From assembly GCA_910577325.1 (NCBI GenBank), contig CAJTMR010000010.1:1-64000 (forward strand): 64,000 nt of DNA, in the 5' to 3' direction. This document shows positions 35,111 through 44,610 of the stretch, piece after piece. The translations under genes and the position numbers were made by a program. The DNA comes from an uncultured Parabacteroides sp. Its GTDB lineage: Bacteria; Bacteroidota; Bacteroidia; Bacteroidales; Tannerellaceae. How positions within the stretch are numbered: the stretch's first letter is position 1; every line of letters begins with the position of its first letter. The notes beneath the pieces are model-generated. The model did not search any database and was not told where the DNA came from. It saw only the letters and a list, made by a program, of their open reading frames with translations.

Positions 35111-35163
35111 AGGTTAACCGGATAGGCTTAGGGCTGAAGGTATGAAGGATTATTTTTGGGAAA
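35078..35163 (+). repeat. 86-bp hairpin repeat, copy 2
   Basis: Same layout as 33685-33770, with stem CCTTCAGCC/GGGCTGAAGG. It overlaps the 3' end of the HU-like gene (the stop codon lies inside) and ends ATGAAGGATTATTTTTGGG. It stands just before the convergent sulfatase gene. Confidence 0.75.
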
Positions 35164-35213
35164 GTTTATTTGCAATGGAAAGCTGATTTAATTCGACAGT
35201 TTCAATATATTTG

Positions 35214-36686
35214 CTAATCATTGAATCTAACGCCTTTCTCCCAGAGAGGCAGTAACTTTTTTACAATGTGGGGCTTTTCTTGCGCTATATTTTTGCGCTC
35301 GATACGGTCCGGCCCATATTGATAAAGTTCGGTGATTGTTTCTCCTTTTTTATTGTAACGAGTAAAACGATATTCCGAAGTTCGGAGTGTTATACAATTT
35401 CGGTAATAACTGTAAGCGGCATCTGTCCATTTTTTGTCATTAGGATTGTTGAGCAAGGATGCAAAACTATGTCCGTCCAGTCCTTTGGGTAAGGAGATTT
35501 TGCAAAGTTCCATAAGAGTCGGATAAATATCTATAGAACTGACAATCCGGTTATTTTTAATTCCGGGTTTGCACTTGGGGGCTTTTATTACGAGTGCACT
35601 GCTTAGAGAGGTTTCATGTAGTGTATGTTTCCCCCAAACACGCAGGTCTCCTAAGTGCCATCCATGATCTCCCCATAGAATAATAATCGTATTATCCATT
35701 TTTCCGCTGGCTTCAAGGGCATCCAACACTTTTCCCACTTGAGCATCCATATAACTTACGCAAGCGAAATAGGCGTGACGGAGTTTGCGTGCATATTCGT
35801 CAGAAACTCTATTTTCGATGGAAGGCATTTCGTCACCTAATTGATAGCTCTTGAATTCCGCGCTTTCATGTAGGCTGATCGGATCACATCCTTCCGGAAT
35901 GTCGGGCATAGGAGAAATGGGGATAGAGGCTTCATCATACATATCCCAATATTTTTTAGGGGATGTGAAAGGCAAATGAGGTTTGAAGAAACCGACAGCC
36001 AGGCAGAACGGCTCATTTTTAGCTGTTAGCTCGTTTAGCTTTTTGACCGCCAGATTTGCCGTTAGTCCATCTGGATAACCCTCATCGCTAACGTCTGCAC
36101 ATTCGTATGGTTTCACTTGTTTCTTACAATTTTGCCGATTACTTCCATCTGTATATCCGAAAAAGGCGTTCCAACCGTTCCCCCATTTCCCTGCATCGAA
36201 AAGCATTTCATCCCAGCTATAAGGCAGTTCCGGCTTATCGGTTTTCGGAGCATCATAGCCATACAGGCAACCGTCGACATAATGGCTTATCTTTCCAATG
36301 CCGACAGTATAATAGCCATTCCTGCGTAAATGATGGAACATTGTTTCCGGGATTTTCCCTTCCGGTTTATCAGACAGTCTTGTTCGGCATGCTTCGTTGG
36401 AGAGATCCGATTTGTCCTTAGGATAATGTCCTGTCAACATGCTGGCTCGTGACGCTCCACTTGTCGGGACTTGTACATAATGCTGGAAAAATAAACTGCC
36501 TTGTGATGCCAGTCGGTCAACGTTTGGGGTTTTCACAACAGAGCCATAGGCCCCTAATTCACGGCGAAGGTCGTCTACACATATAAAAAGTATATTGGGC
36601 TTCGTCTCATTTGCCTTTTTTTGTGCGTAGCCTTGAAAGGGCAATGCCAGCAAACAAACCGATAGCAAAGGATAATTATTTTTCAT
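35214..36686 (-). CDS. sulfatase (S1 family, iduronate-2-sulfatase-like), Ser-type
   Basis: This 490-residue secreted sulfatase has a signal peptide (about 1-21). NILFICVDDLRRELGAYG carries the metal-binding Asp pair (38-39). The active-site motif is S76-G-A-S-R80 (TSGASRASMLTG), so the residue to be converted to formylglycine is Ser, requiring an anaerobic sulfatase-maturing enzyme encoded elsewhere. VGFFKPHLPF and WGDHGWHLGD with GKHTLHETSL are typical of the iduronate-2-sulfatase-like S1 group. It follows the SusC/SusD pair on the same strand with a hairpin between, suggesting that this locus targets a sulfated glycan such as a host mucin or glycosaminoglycan; that target is inference. Confidence 0.9.
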   Translation of the reverse strand: MKNNYPLLSVCLLALPFQGYAQKKANETKPNILFICVDDLRRELGAYGSVVKTPNVDRLASQGSLFFQHYVQVPTSGASRASMLTGHYPKDKSDLSNEACRTRLSDKPEGKIPETMFHHLRRNGYYTVGIGKISHYVDGCLYGYDAPKTDKPELPYSWDEMLFDAGKWGNGWNAFFGYTDGSNRQNCKKQVKPYECADVSDEGYPDGLTANLAVKKLNELTAKNEPFCLAVGFFKPHLPFTSPKKYWDMYDEASIPISPMPDIPEGCDPISLHESAEFKSYQLGDEMPSIENRVSDEYARKLRHAYFACVSYMDAQVGKVLDALEASGKMDNTIIILWGDHGWHLGDLRVWGKHTLHETSLSSALVIKAPKCKPGIKNNRIVSSIDIYPTLMELCKISLPKGLDGHSFASLLNNPNDKKWTDAAYSYYRNCITLRTSEYRFTRYNKKGETITELYQYGPDRIERKNIAQEKPHIVKKLLPLWEKGVRFND

Positions 36687-36727
36687 GATGTCTAAATTAA
36701 ATGTGAATACAAAGGATTTATAAATAT

Positions 36728-36757
36728 AACCTACCGGTTGATAATAACCGGTAGGTT
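36728..36757. terminator. strong hairpin between SusD and sulfatase
   Basis: AACCTACCGGTT pairs perfectly with AACCGGTAGGTT around a 6-base loop, 6 bp past the SusD stop. There is no T-run on either strand, so it may reduce rather than stop read-through, or protect the upstream mRNA. Confidence 0.55.
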
Positions 36758-36763
36758 TAGGAA

Positions 36764-38542
36764 TTATTGTTGATCCTCTATGACTGTTAATGGAGGAATA
36801 TTTTTTTCGTACCCGATATAACCTTTATTCTGGTTAATGGTTCCTCCCTGGTTACTATCGATGGCGTTTGCCGGGATAGGCCAAAGGACGTGGAATGGGC
36901 TTATCTTGAATACGTTTGTTCCCCATAAAATATCACCTGCCTTATAAAATTCATTTTTGGCTATAGTCCGGTCATACCAGAAGTTCTTTTCGGAGAAATT
37001 TTCTAAGGAATAGCCGTTTAGCCCTTTTTCAGCCATGATAAAGGCAATTCTGGTTAATTCCGTTTTTCTGAATTCTTCTGCGAAAAGTTCTCTGGCTCTT
37101 TCATCTAAAATATAATCTATTGAAACTTGCGAAGCTACAATTGGATCGGCTTTCGCACGTACTCTTACCGAGTTTATATCGGCAGCGGCTTTATCTGTTT
37201 GGTTTAACCAATAGTAGGCTTCTGCTCTTAAAAGATAAGTTTCAGCCAGTCTGAATAAATACCAGTCCGAATGTCCTCCGTATGGCTGATCGGGTCTTTC
37301 TTCATCTTCGACATACACCTTATAATAAGGGAAAGGATACCAGCAATGGATGGTATCTTTGGGATTTGTGTATTGTATCTGTACGGGTTGTCCGAAATAT
37401 TTGGAAGATGGATTGTTGTAAATGAATTTATCGACGGAGAACCAGTTTACTTTATTGTCATGCCTCAAGTCCTTATTACAGTTATTCCATATTTCATAAT
37501 TGTAATAACTGCAAGGCCGGACATAGCCGACTCCTCTTCCTATTTTTATGACAAACTCATTTCCTTGTGTATCGATAGTTCCTCTTTTTCCATCAGGATC
37601 TTTCATGTAGGACGAATTCCACCAGGAGGGAACATAACGACGCATGGCCTGGGTGCCTCCACTTATTTCTGCTTCCGGAAATCCGTAGCGTTCCTGTACG
37701 ACAAGGATGCCTTCTTTATTTGAAGATGAGCTTTTATTGTCTTTTTGATGGAGATCCCAGATCGTATTAAACTGAGGATCGGAAGCATCTACCCCGAAGC
37801 GGTCAGTCATTAAAAAGTGAATTCCGTCGTTAATGACCGCAGAAGAGGCGTCGACAGCTTCTGTGAATTTTCCATTTGACAGATATATTTTTGTAAGTAA
37901 ATGGTTGCCGGCTGCCTTAGAGACTGCTCCAGGAACAACTGTTTGGGGTAGCCACTGGACGGCCCATGCTAAATCTTCCTCTATTTTTGCAAGTATCGTT
38001 TTTCTCGAATGTGTATAAAAGTCGATTTTAGGAGCCGTATGTTCTATGTTCAAAAAGGGGACATCTCCATATAAATGGACTAATCTATAACACCAATAGG
38101 CTCTGTGAAAATACGCTTCAGCAATAATTGCATTTTTGATTTCTTCTGTGTCGAATTTGCCATTGCCGATACGCGACAGAATTACATTCGCATTTCGTAT
38201 CTGGTTATATCCTCTTGTCCAAATCTCATGGAAGTCATAGGTCGTACCGGTTCCTGTCGGTAATACTTGAGTATCGAAATTATGTATAGCATTGGCTGCT
38301 TTATTGGCACTGATTGCGATATCTGAGGCGATTAGCTCAGAAGCCAGACCTCCTCCCTCTCCATAAAAATCGGGGCGTAAGTTTTTACGGAGATTAACCA
38401 GTATTCCGTTAAATCCAGCCTTATCCGTGTAAATAGATTCCGGCGTGAAGATAGAAAGGGGCTTTATCTCCAAGAAATCGTCTCCGCATGAAACGGTTGT
38501 AAACAGAGACGCACAAATGATATATTTTATCCAGTTTTTCAT
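36764..38542 (-). CDS. SusD/RagB-family glycan-binding lipoprotein
   Basis: This 592-residue surface lipoprotein has a lipobox FTTVSC (Cys19) followed by GDDFLEIKPLSIFTPESIYTD, the classic SusD start. The helical core includes AIIAEAYFHRAYWCYRLVHLYGDVP. The C-terminus has FRLAETYLLRAEAYYWLNQ, DINSVRVRAKAD and ILDERARELFAEE. It starts 11 bp after the SusC stop. In this locus it should bind a glycan for import by SusC, and the downstream sulfatase suggests a sulfated ligand. Complete and unremarkable in length. Confidence 0.94.
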   Translation of the reverse strand: MKNWIKYIICASLFTTVSCGDDFLEIKPLSIFTPESIYTDKAGFNGILVNLRKNLRPDFYGEGGGLASELIASDIAISANKAANAIHNFDTQVLPTGTGTTYDFHEIWTRGYNQIRNANVILSRIGNGKFDTEEIKNAIIAEAYFHRAYWCYRLVHLYGDVPFLNIEHTAPKIDFYTHSRKTILAKIEEDLAWAVQWLPQTVVPGAVSKAAGNHLLTKIYLSNGKFTEAVDASSAVINDGIHFLMTDRFGVDASDPQFNTIWDLHQKDNKSSSSNKEGILVVQERYGFPEAEISGGTQAMRRYVPSWWNSSYMKDPDGKRGTIDTQGNEFVIKIGRGVGYVRPCSYYNYEIWNNCNKDLRHDNKVNWFSVDKFIYNNPSSKYFGQPVQIQYTNPKDTIHCWYPFPYYKVYVEDEERPDQPYGGHSDWYLFRLAETYLLRAEAYYWLNQTDKAAADINSVRVRAKADPIVASQVSIDYILDERARELFAEEFRKTELTRIAFIMAEKGLNGYSLENFSEKNFWYDRTIAKNEFYKAGDILWGTNVFKISPFHVLWPIPANAIDSNQGGTINQNKGYIGYEKNIPPLTVIEDQQ

Positions 38543-38553
38543 AACTTGTTTAT

Positions 38554-41500
38554 TTATAATGTGACATCGATTCCAAATGTAAAGATTCGCGGCATAGGAG
38601 TATTTCCAGATTCAGGATCCCAACCGGACCATTTTGTGAAAGTTAGCAGGTTACGTCCACTTAAATATACTTTACAATGCCCTACTTTCAGGTTTTTGAG
38701 AATATTTTCTGGGATATTGTATGCTATGGATAAGTCTTGCAAACGTACAAAACTGCTCTTTTCATAAATGTTATACCCAGGTGTGTTTACCGTATTTAAC
38801 CGTGTATATTTGTTTGTCGGGGTTTCCGGAGTCCAGTAAGGCAATGCATAACTGTTAGCTCTGTCCTCGACATTAGATGTGTTGCTCAATAAATTGTTCG
38901 CTCTCCAATGTCCTAAATCTGCACGGAGGAAACAAGAAATCTGGAAATTTTTGAAAAGAGTAAAGTCATTTCGAAGCCCTAAACGAAAGCGTGGCTTTGT
39001 ATAACCTTGAAATACTTTATCTTCCTGAGTAGACACTCCGTCCCCATTAGGATCGTATAATTTGACATCGCCAGGAGCTTTTCCGAATGATTTAGCCAAT
39101 TCTTCTTCTCCAAGTTGGTAAATACCAAGGAATTTGTAATCCCATATCCGATCTATTGATTGTCCGATAAACCATCCATTGTCAATATCATCACCTTCTC
39201 TTTGGCCGATTATATTGCCATTTTCGTCTAAAATATCGATCATTTCTCCATAGAGATGTTTGATCTTGTTTCTATTAAATGAGAACGTCAATGTCGAGTT
39301 CCAACTGAAATCTTTATTTTGGATATTGTAGCTATTAAGAGTCATTTCAAATCCGTTGTTTTGCAATTCTCCCATATTAGACATTACATTGTCGTATCCA
39401 ATAATTGTCGGTAGGCTACGTTTCAACAACAAGTCATTTGTAATCATGTTATAATAATCAACCGAACCATTTAACCGGCTGTCTAAGACGGAAAAGTCCA
39501 GACCTAAATTAAAAGCTTTAGTCTTTTCCCACTTTAGATATTGGTTCGCCAGTGAACTGCTGTATATGCCTGAGATCAATGTGCTACCAGTCAGGTATTT
39601 GTTTGTTTCAAGTTTTGCCAATGCATCATAAATCCCTATATCCCGGTTACCGTTTATTCCATAAGAGGCTCTGACCTTGAGATTATTTATCCATTTGATA
39701 TCAAAGAACGATTCGTCTGATAAATTCCAGGCTAAAGCTCCGGATGGAAAAGTAGCGTAAGGATTTTCCATACCAAAAGCCGAATATCCGTCTCTACGAA
39801 TAGATAAAGTTAGGAAATAGCGGTTCATGAGCGTGTAATTCAGACGGCCCATTATTGCGATACCGGTCGAATAAGTATCTTCGTTTTTAATAGTAGGTGA
39901 TCCTCCCGCCCCTAATTGATGGAAGCCTAATGCTTCACTGGGGGTGAAATTTACATTTTCACCGGTATCTTTCCATGTTTGTTTCTTTTCTGCATTGTAT
40001 AAAAACGTTGCATAAAAATCATGAACTCCAAAAGTTTTTTTCCATGAAACGATGTTGTCTATTTGCCATTCGTAAAGCGAATAATTGATACGCTGTCCGA
40101 AGCCTCCTGTCTTATTGCCACTTGGGATGCTTGACGGATCATAGTAATAATTTTTTTGCCAATCATAGCGGTTGATATAAGAGACTTTGTAACTAAAACC
40201 GAATGGCAGTTTCAGGTCGGCATACATGGTGGCAAACAGATTTTGGGTGACATTGAATTTATCCCGTTCTTTGTATAAAAGAAATGGGTTTTGTTCAATA
40301 CCTGAATCGTCATGAGGATACCATTTTAGTTCTCCGTTTTCATCATAAGGTTGTCCCAAAGGACTCTGACGGCTTATATTCGACAATTTGATGGCTTCAT
40401 TACTTTCATCTTTGTTGCTAAATTGAGCATTGATTCCCACAGTCAGGAATTCGGTAACTTTGGTATCTGCATTAATTCGGGAACGGATTGTTTTATACTC
40501 ATCTCCCTTTATATAACCTTGATTGTCCGTATAGCCTAATGACCAGTAATATTTAGTTTTGCCAATGCCTCCGGATATGTTGACATTGTAGTTTTGCCTT
40601 AATCCGGGACGTGTAGCTTCTCCATACCAATCATAGGCATTTCCATTCAGATAGTTTTGTTGTTCGATATCACGCAAATTCAGACGTGTCATCCAAGTCA
40701 AAATTGGATCTGACTGGAATGACGCATCGTACTTTTGCCAAATATCGACATCAATGCCTTTCGGTAACTGATTGGGATTATTGTAATATCCTTCCGGCTT
40801 GTCTGGATTTATTCTGCGTTGGAAATCTTGTCTGCGTTGGATGAATCCAGACAAATCATTCGGTTTGATTTCATTGGTGAAGTCTGTTAAACCCAGTTGG
40901 GCGGAGAAATTTATACTCATTTTGTCTCCTTTGCCTTGTTTGGTATTGATTATTACAACACCGGCAGCAGACCGCGAACCGTAAACGGCAGCAGAGCTGG
41001 CATCTTTCAATACGTCTATAGTCTCAATATCCGATGGATTGATATCATTGATAGAACCATTGAAGATAACTCCATCCAAGACAATCAAGGGTGAATTGTT
41101 AGCTGAGAGTGAAGCGGGACCTCGTATTTCCATTTCACTTGCTCCGGAAGCAGAAGTTCCGATGTTGGAGTTAAAACCAGCAACGGTTCCATTTAACATA
41201 TCTAAAACGTTCGTACTTTGCTGAGTGGCATATTTGTCGGCTTTTACTTGAGCAATAGCTCCGGTAAGGTCTTTCTTCTTGACTGCCCCGTAACCGATTA
41301 CGACAACTTCCTCCAAAGTTTGTTGATCTTCTTGCAAAACCACTTTTAACGTAGTTTTTTGGTCAATTGCGATTTCTTGTGAAATATAACCAATGTAAGA
41401 AATAACGATAATATCTTTATTTGATATATTATCCAGGCTGAAATTTCCGTCTATATCTGTAATTGTTCCATTAGTTGTTTCTTTAACAGACACATTTGCA

Positions 41501-41952
41501 CCAATCACCGGCTCACCGTTCTGATCTTTGACAACACCGGTCACTTTTTTTTTCGTTTGTTGCGAAATTGCTTTTTCCGTAGAAAGTATAATCTTCTTAT
41601 CCACCACCGAATAACGCACATTAGTACCGGCAAAAATATTATCCAGCACTTTAAATATATCACTCTTATTCGCATCCACCGACACTCGCCGATTCAGATC
41701 AACATGCCTTGTGTTAAAAAAGAAAGAGAACTCCGATTGGTTTTCAATCTCATCTAAAACGGCTTGGACTGTCTGGTTCTGCATTTTCAAGTTAACAGTG
41801 GCTTTTTGAGCATAACTGTTCGTGGCTTGCGCCAAACTGATCGAACAGAATAGTAAGAAGATGTATAGCTTCATAACTCTTGGAATTTTGTTTAAGGTAA
41901 ACCAAAATAACTCTGGTACCCAAAACTGTTGGGTATTAAAATGTTTTTGCAT
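38554..41952 (-). CDS. SusC/RagA TonB-dependent transporter with STN domain
   Basis: This is a 1132-residue outer-membrane importer. A short cytoplasmic lead and signal peptide (to about residue 49, ending NSYAQ) precede the STN domain (about 52-122), a carboxypeptidase-D-like domain (about 138-215), LEEVVVIGYG as the TonB-box region, the plug (about 228-340) and a barrel ending RIFTFGIDVTL. An alternative start at M27 (41874) would still give a signal peptide. The STN domain implies control by the FecR homologue upstream (42108-43133). It pairs with the SusD at 36764-38542. Confidence 0.94.
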   Translation of the reverse strand: MQKHFNTQQFWVPELFWFTLNKIPRVMKLYIFLLFCSISLAQATNSYAQKATVNLKMQNQTVQAVLDEIENQSEFSFFFNTRHVDLNRRVSVDANKSDIFKVLDNIFAGTNVRYSVVDKKIILSTEKAISQQTKKKVTGVVKDQNGEPVIGANVSVKETTNGTITDIDGNFSLDNISNKDIIVISYIGYISQEIAIDQKTTLKVVLQEDQQTLEEVVVIGYGAVKKKDLTGAIAQVKADKYATQQSTNVLDMLNGTVAGFNSNIGTSASGASEMEIRGPASLSANNSPLIVLDGVIFNGSINDINPSDIETIDVLKDASSAAVYGSRSAAGVVIINTKQGKGDKMSINFSAQLGLTDFTNEIKPNDLSGFIQRRQDFQRRINPDKPEGYYNNPNQLPKGIDVDIWQKYDASFQSDPILTWMTRLNLRDIEQQNYLNGNAYDWYGEATRPGLRQNYNVNISGGIGKTKYYWSLGYTDNQGYIKGDEYKTIRSRINADTKVTEFLTVGINAQFSNKDESNEAIKLSNISRQSPLGQPYDENGELKWYPHDDSGIEQNPFLLYKERDKFNVTQNLFATMYADLKLPFGFSYKVSYINRYDWQKNYYYDPSSIPSGNKTGGFGQRINYSLYEWQIDNIVSWKKTFGVHDFYATFLYNAEKKQTWKDTGENVNFTPSEALGFHQLGAGGSPTIKNEDTYSTGIAIMGRLNYTLMNRYFLTLSIRRDGYSAFGMENPYATFPSGALAWNLSDESFFDIKWINNLKVRASYGINGNRDIGIYDALAKLETNKYLTGSTLISGIYSSSLANQYLKWEKTKAFNLGLDFSVLDSRLNGSVDYYNMITNDLLLKRSLPTIIGYDNVMSNMGELQNNGFEMTLNSYNIQNKDFSWNSTLTFSFNRNKIKHLYGEMIDILDENGNIIGQREGDDIDNGWFIGQSIDRIWDYKFLGIYQLGEEELAKSFGKAPGDVKLYDPNGDGVSTQEDKVFQGYTKPRFRLGLRNDFTLFKNFQISCFLRADLGHWRANNLLSNTSNVEDRANSYALPYWTPETPTNKYTRLNTVNTPGYNIYEKSSFVRLQDLSIAYNIPENILKNLKVGHCKVYLSGRNLLTFTKWSGWDPESGNTPMPRIFTFGIDVTL

Positions 41953-42031
41953 AAATTTGTTGTGTTGTAATTTATAAAAAATGGTTTATTACTGCTTGTC
42001 GCCAAACAAGCGTTTTAAAGTCAACTCATTT

Positions 42032-42070
42032 CATCCGGGAGAATACGCCAATATTTTTCCGGATGTTTTT
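42032..42070 (+). terminator. hairpin with T-run between FecR and SusC
   Basis: CATCCGG and CCGGATG pair around a 20-base loop, followed on the plus strand by TTTTT. It is oriented against the genes on either side, so its purpose is unclear; it could block antisense transcription. Confidence 0.35.
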
Positions 42071-42107
42071 CTTTAAGGAGGCCTGTTTTTCATGCTTACT
42101 TGTTTGT

Positions 42108-43133
42108 TTAATAGATTTCTATTCTTGTTTTTTCATTCATGGTATCTTGCGTATCTAAATAACGCCATTTGATATTAGATGATATTTTAAAAATTTCCAA
42201 TATGCGCTCCAACCGTTGATGACTGAAAGATCCGGTAAAAGCTTCACTCCGAAGATAGTCATTGGATAAGACAAAAGCTACATTAAACCGCTTTTCCAGC
42301 ATCCGCAAGGCTTCGGGTAAAAGGGTCGCCTGGAAAACGATCTTTCCGTCTTTCCAGGCAATCTCTGACTCACCATTCGTTTCAGTCAATTGTATCCGGG
42401 AAGAAGAAGAATCATAGGTCAGTTTCTGTCCGGGTTTCATCGGAACGGCTATGACCCGCCGGTTTTTCATATAATTGAACCGAACCTTTCCTTCGATTAG
42501 GGTGGTAGAGACAAAATCGTCTTCTTCAAATGCTTCGACATTGAATGAAGTGCCCAACACTTCTATTTTCGTTTCATGGGGAGTAGAGATGACAAAACCA
42601 TGTTCCGGGTCTTTCTGCACTTCAAAAAAAGCTTCTCCCTGCAAAGTCACCCTTCTTTTATCTTTATCGAAGAAAGACGGATAAGACAACTTCGATTCCG
42701 AATTAAGGTGGACAACAGAACCATCCGGTAGATGAACCGTGGTCGTCATGCCCGGATTCGTTTTCACTTCGATCATCCGGGCTATTTCGATCGGACGGGG
42801 TTTCAGATTCTGTATGCCAAAGGTTATCAAAAGAGGTATAAACAGAATGGCTGCAACGCGTTGCAGCCAAGTAACCACGGTTACTTTAGGACAAGTACTG
42901 CCTTTGCTCATCTTTTGGCAAACAGAAAATAATGCTTTTTCCGTATCCACTTTGGATAATACCTGTATCGTATCCGTTGCTAAGTAAAGCGTATGGATTT
43001 GTTTGGCAATCCGGTAATTTTCATCCGATTGCTTTATCCATTCCTCGACCTGCCGGCATTCCTCGACCGTCGCTTCGCCGGAACAATAACGGGGCAGAAG
43101 GTATTCTATTATATCAGTATTCGGTGTTTCCAT
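42108..43133 (-). CDS. FecR-family anti-sigma factor
   Basis: This is a 341-residue regulator with a cytoplasmic domain (about 5-75, IEYLLPRYCSGEATVEECRQ), one transmembrane helix (about 84-104, VTWLQRVAAILFIPLLITFG), then the FecR domain (VHLPDGSVVHLNSESKLSYP, GEAFFEVQKD) and the C-terminal DUF4974-type region (PEALRMLEKRFNVAFVLS). It should control the SusC/SusD genes downstream through the STN domain of SusC. Unusually, no sigma gene precedes it on the same strand; the nearest one (44611-45204) is divergent, beyond the AAA ATPase gene. Confidence 0.92.
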   Translation of the reverse strand: METPNTDIIEYLLPRYCSGEATVEECRQVEEWIKQSDENYRIAKQIHTLYLATDTIQVLSKVDTEKALFSVCQKMSKGSTCPKVTVVTWLQRVAAILFIPLLITFGIQNLKPRPIEIARMIEVKTNPGMTTTVHLPDGSVVHLNSESKLSYPSFFDKDKRRVTLQGEAFFEVQKDPEHGFVISTPHETKIEVLGTSFNVEAFEEDDFVSTTLIEGKVRFNYMKNRRVIAVPMKPGQKLTYDSSSSRIQLTETNGESEIAWKDGKIVFQATLLPEALRMLEKRFNVAFVLSNDYLRSEAFTGSFSHQRLERILEIFKISSNIKWRYLDTQDTMNEKTRIEIY

Positions 43134-43290
43134 GTGTGCTTTTATCCTTGTTCACCTATTAGACAAGAGAAGTCGAACGGATTCCTAAACGAAAAGCCCT
43201 CTTTTTTCAATATTTTCTAAAAAAACTCTTTCCGCTTGCCCATATTCTCAAATCAAAAGGATATAAATCCATCAAGAAGTTTTTTTTGCA

Positions 43291-43359
43291 TATTTGCACT
43301 ATTTACAGTGCAAATATCTGAATCATTTGCACTATTTACAGTGCAAATAAGTATATTTG
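43291..43359 (+). promoter_or_regulatory. paired palindromic operators and -7 box before the AAA ATPase
   Basis: The 24-bp palindrome ATTTGCACT-ATTTAC-AGTGCAAAT occurs at 43292-43315 and again, identically, at 43325-43348, a 33-bp (three-turn) spacing that puts both on one DNA face. An exact -7 box TATATTTG follows at 43352-43359. Perfect dyads abutting a promoter look like binding sites for a dimeric repressor or activator of the ATPase gene. Confidence 0.7.
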
Positions 43360-43379
43360 CAACATATAAATAAAGAATC

Positions 43380-44549
43380 ATGGAAAAATTACAAATAAGT
43401 TTCGATGCGATGTTACGCCCCATAACGCCCTCATTTCATCGATATATGTTCGATCGTATCAATTGGAACAACCGTATGATAGGGTTAGTGGGACCGCGTG
43501 GCGTAGGGAAAACAACACTGATGTTGCAATATGCCAAGGAAAAACTAAACAGAAATACAACATTGTTTGTCAATGCCGATGACTTGTATTTCTCCTCCCA
43601 CCATTTGGTTGATTTAGCCGATGAATTTGTGAAACGGGGAGGTTCCCACCTTATTATCGACGAAATCCATAAATACAAAGATTGGGCACGTGAGTTAAAA
43701 CTGATATATGACTATCAAGCTGATCTGAAAGTATATTTTACAGGCTCATCCATCCTGGATATCAACAAAGGATCGGTAGACCTAAGCCGTCGGGCGATTC
43801 TCTATTCCATGCAAGGACTTTCATTCCGCGAATACTTGAACCTGTTCCACCAAATAGAAATTCCTGTTTATTCATTAGCGGATATCATACAACATCAGAT
43901 CGAGCTTCCGGATAAATTCCGTCCATACACCTACTTCAAGTCTTATTTGGAAACAGGATATTACCCCTTTTCCAAAGAAGATCAATTTTATATACGTTTA
44001 CAACAGGTAATAAACAAGACACTGGAAGTGGATATTCCACAATATTCCGAAATGAGCGTGTCTACAGGACGAAAATTAAAGCAGTTGCTCACCATTATAG
44101 CTCGCAGCGTACCATTCAAACCCAATATGAGCAGTATCGCAACCATGCTGAGAGTAAGCCGCAACAATTTATCCGATTATTTCCTTTACTTGGAAGAAGC
44201 CGGACTAATCGCACAATTACGTGACGGTACTGGTGGCATCCGTGGACTTGGCAAAGTTGACAAAGTCTATTTGGATAATCCGACTCTGATGTCTTGCTTA
44301 GGAGAGGAGTTATCTGAAGTCGGGAATATCCGAGAAACATTTTTCCTCAATCAAATGCGAGTGAAACACGATGTTATCACCTCGGCTATTTCAGATTTCC
44401 AAATTACAGACTACACCTTCGAAGTGGGCGGAAAAAACAAAAAACAAAAGCAACTGCAAGGTATTGAAAACGGTTTTATCGTAAAAGACGATATCGAACA
44501 AGGTTATATGAACGTAATTCCTTTATGGCAATTCGGGCTGACTTATTAG
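43380..44549 (+). CDS. AAA-family ATPase (AAA_14 with DUF4143)
   Basis: This 389-residue P-loop ATPase has Walker A GPRGVGKTT at about residues 38-46, Walker B HLIIDEIHKY around 90-97 and a sensor-like VYFTGSSILDI. A helical and winged-helix C-terminal region (KLKQLLTIIARSVPFKPNMS, MLRVSRNNLSDYFLYLEEAG) corresponds to DUF4143. Such proteins are widespread and variably present in Bacteroidetes. Their function is unknown; toxin-like or mobile behaviour has been proposed on weak grounds. It sits between a FecR gene and its likely sigma gene as if inserted, and has its own palindromic operator region. Confidence 0.88.
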   Translation: MEKLQISFDAMLRPITPSFHRYMFDRINWNNRMIGLVGPRGVGKTTLMLQYAKEKLNRNTTLFVNADDLYFSSHHLVDLADEFVKRGGSHLIIDEIHKYKDWARELKLIYDYQADLKVYFTGSSILDINKGSVDLSRRAILYSMQGLSFREYLNLFHQIEIPVYSLADIIQHQIELPDKFRPYTYFKSYLETGYYPFSKEDQFYIRLQQVINKTLEVDIPQYSEMSVSTGRKLKQLLTIIARSVPFKPNMSSIATMLRVSRNNLSDYFLYLEEAGLIAQLRDGTGGIRGLGKVDKVYLDNPTLMSCLGEELSEVGNIRETFFLNQMRVKHDVITSAISDFQITDYTFEVGGKNKKQKQLQGIENGFIVKDDIEQGYMNVIPLWQFGLTY

Positions 44550-44568
44550 CTCCATGGTTTACAAGTAT

Positions 44569-44599
44569 TTTGCAGTTGCAGAATTAAAAATTACCTTTG
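44569..44599 (+). promoter_or_regulatory. promoter of the ECF sigma factor gene
   Basis: TTTG at 44569-44572 and TACCTTTG at 44592-44599 are separated by exactly 19 bp, a full match to the Bacteroidetes consensus. Transcription should start only a few bases before the ATG at 44611, so the mRNA would be nearly leaderless. Confidence 0.75.
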
Positions 44600-44610
44600 T
44601 GACCGGAGAT

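Noticed and set aside
43291..43348. Two identical palindromic units as a minimal CRISPR array
   Set aside because: Only two units, 9-bp spacer, no cas genes; better explained as an operator pair.
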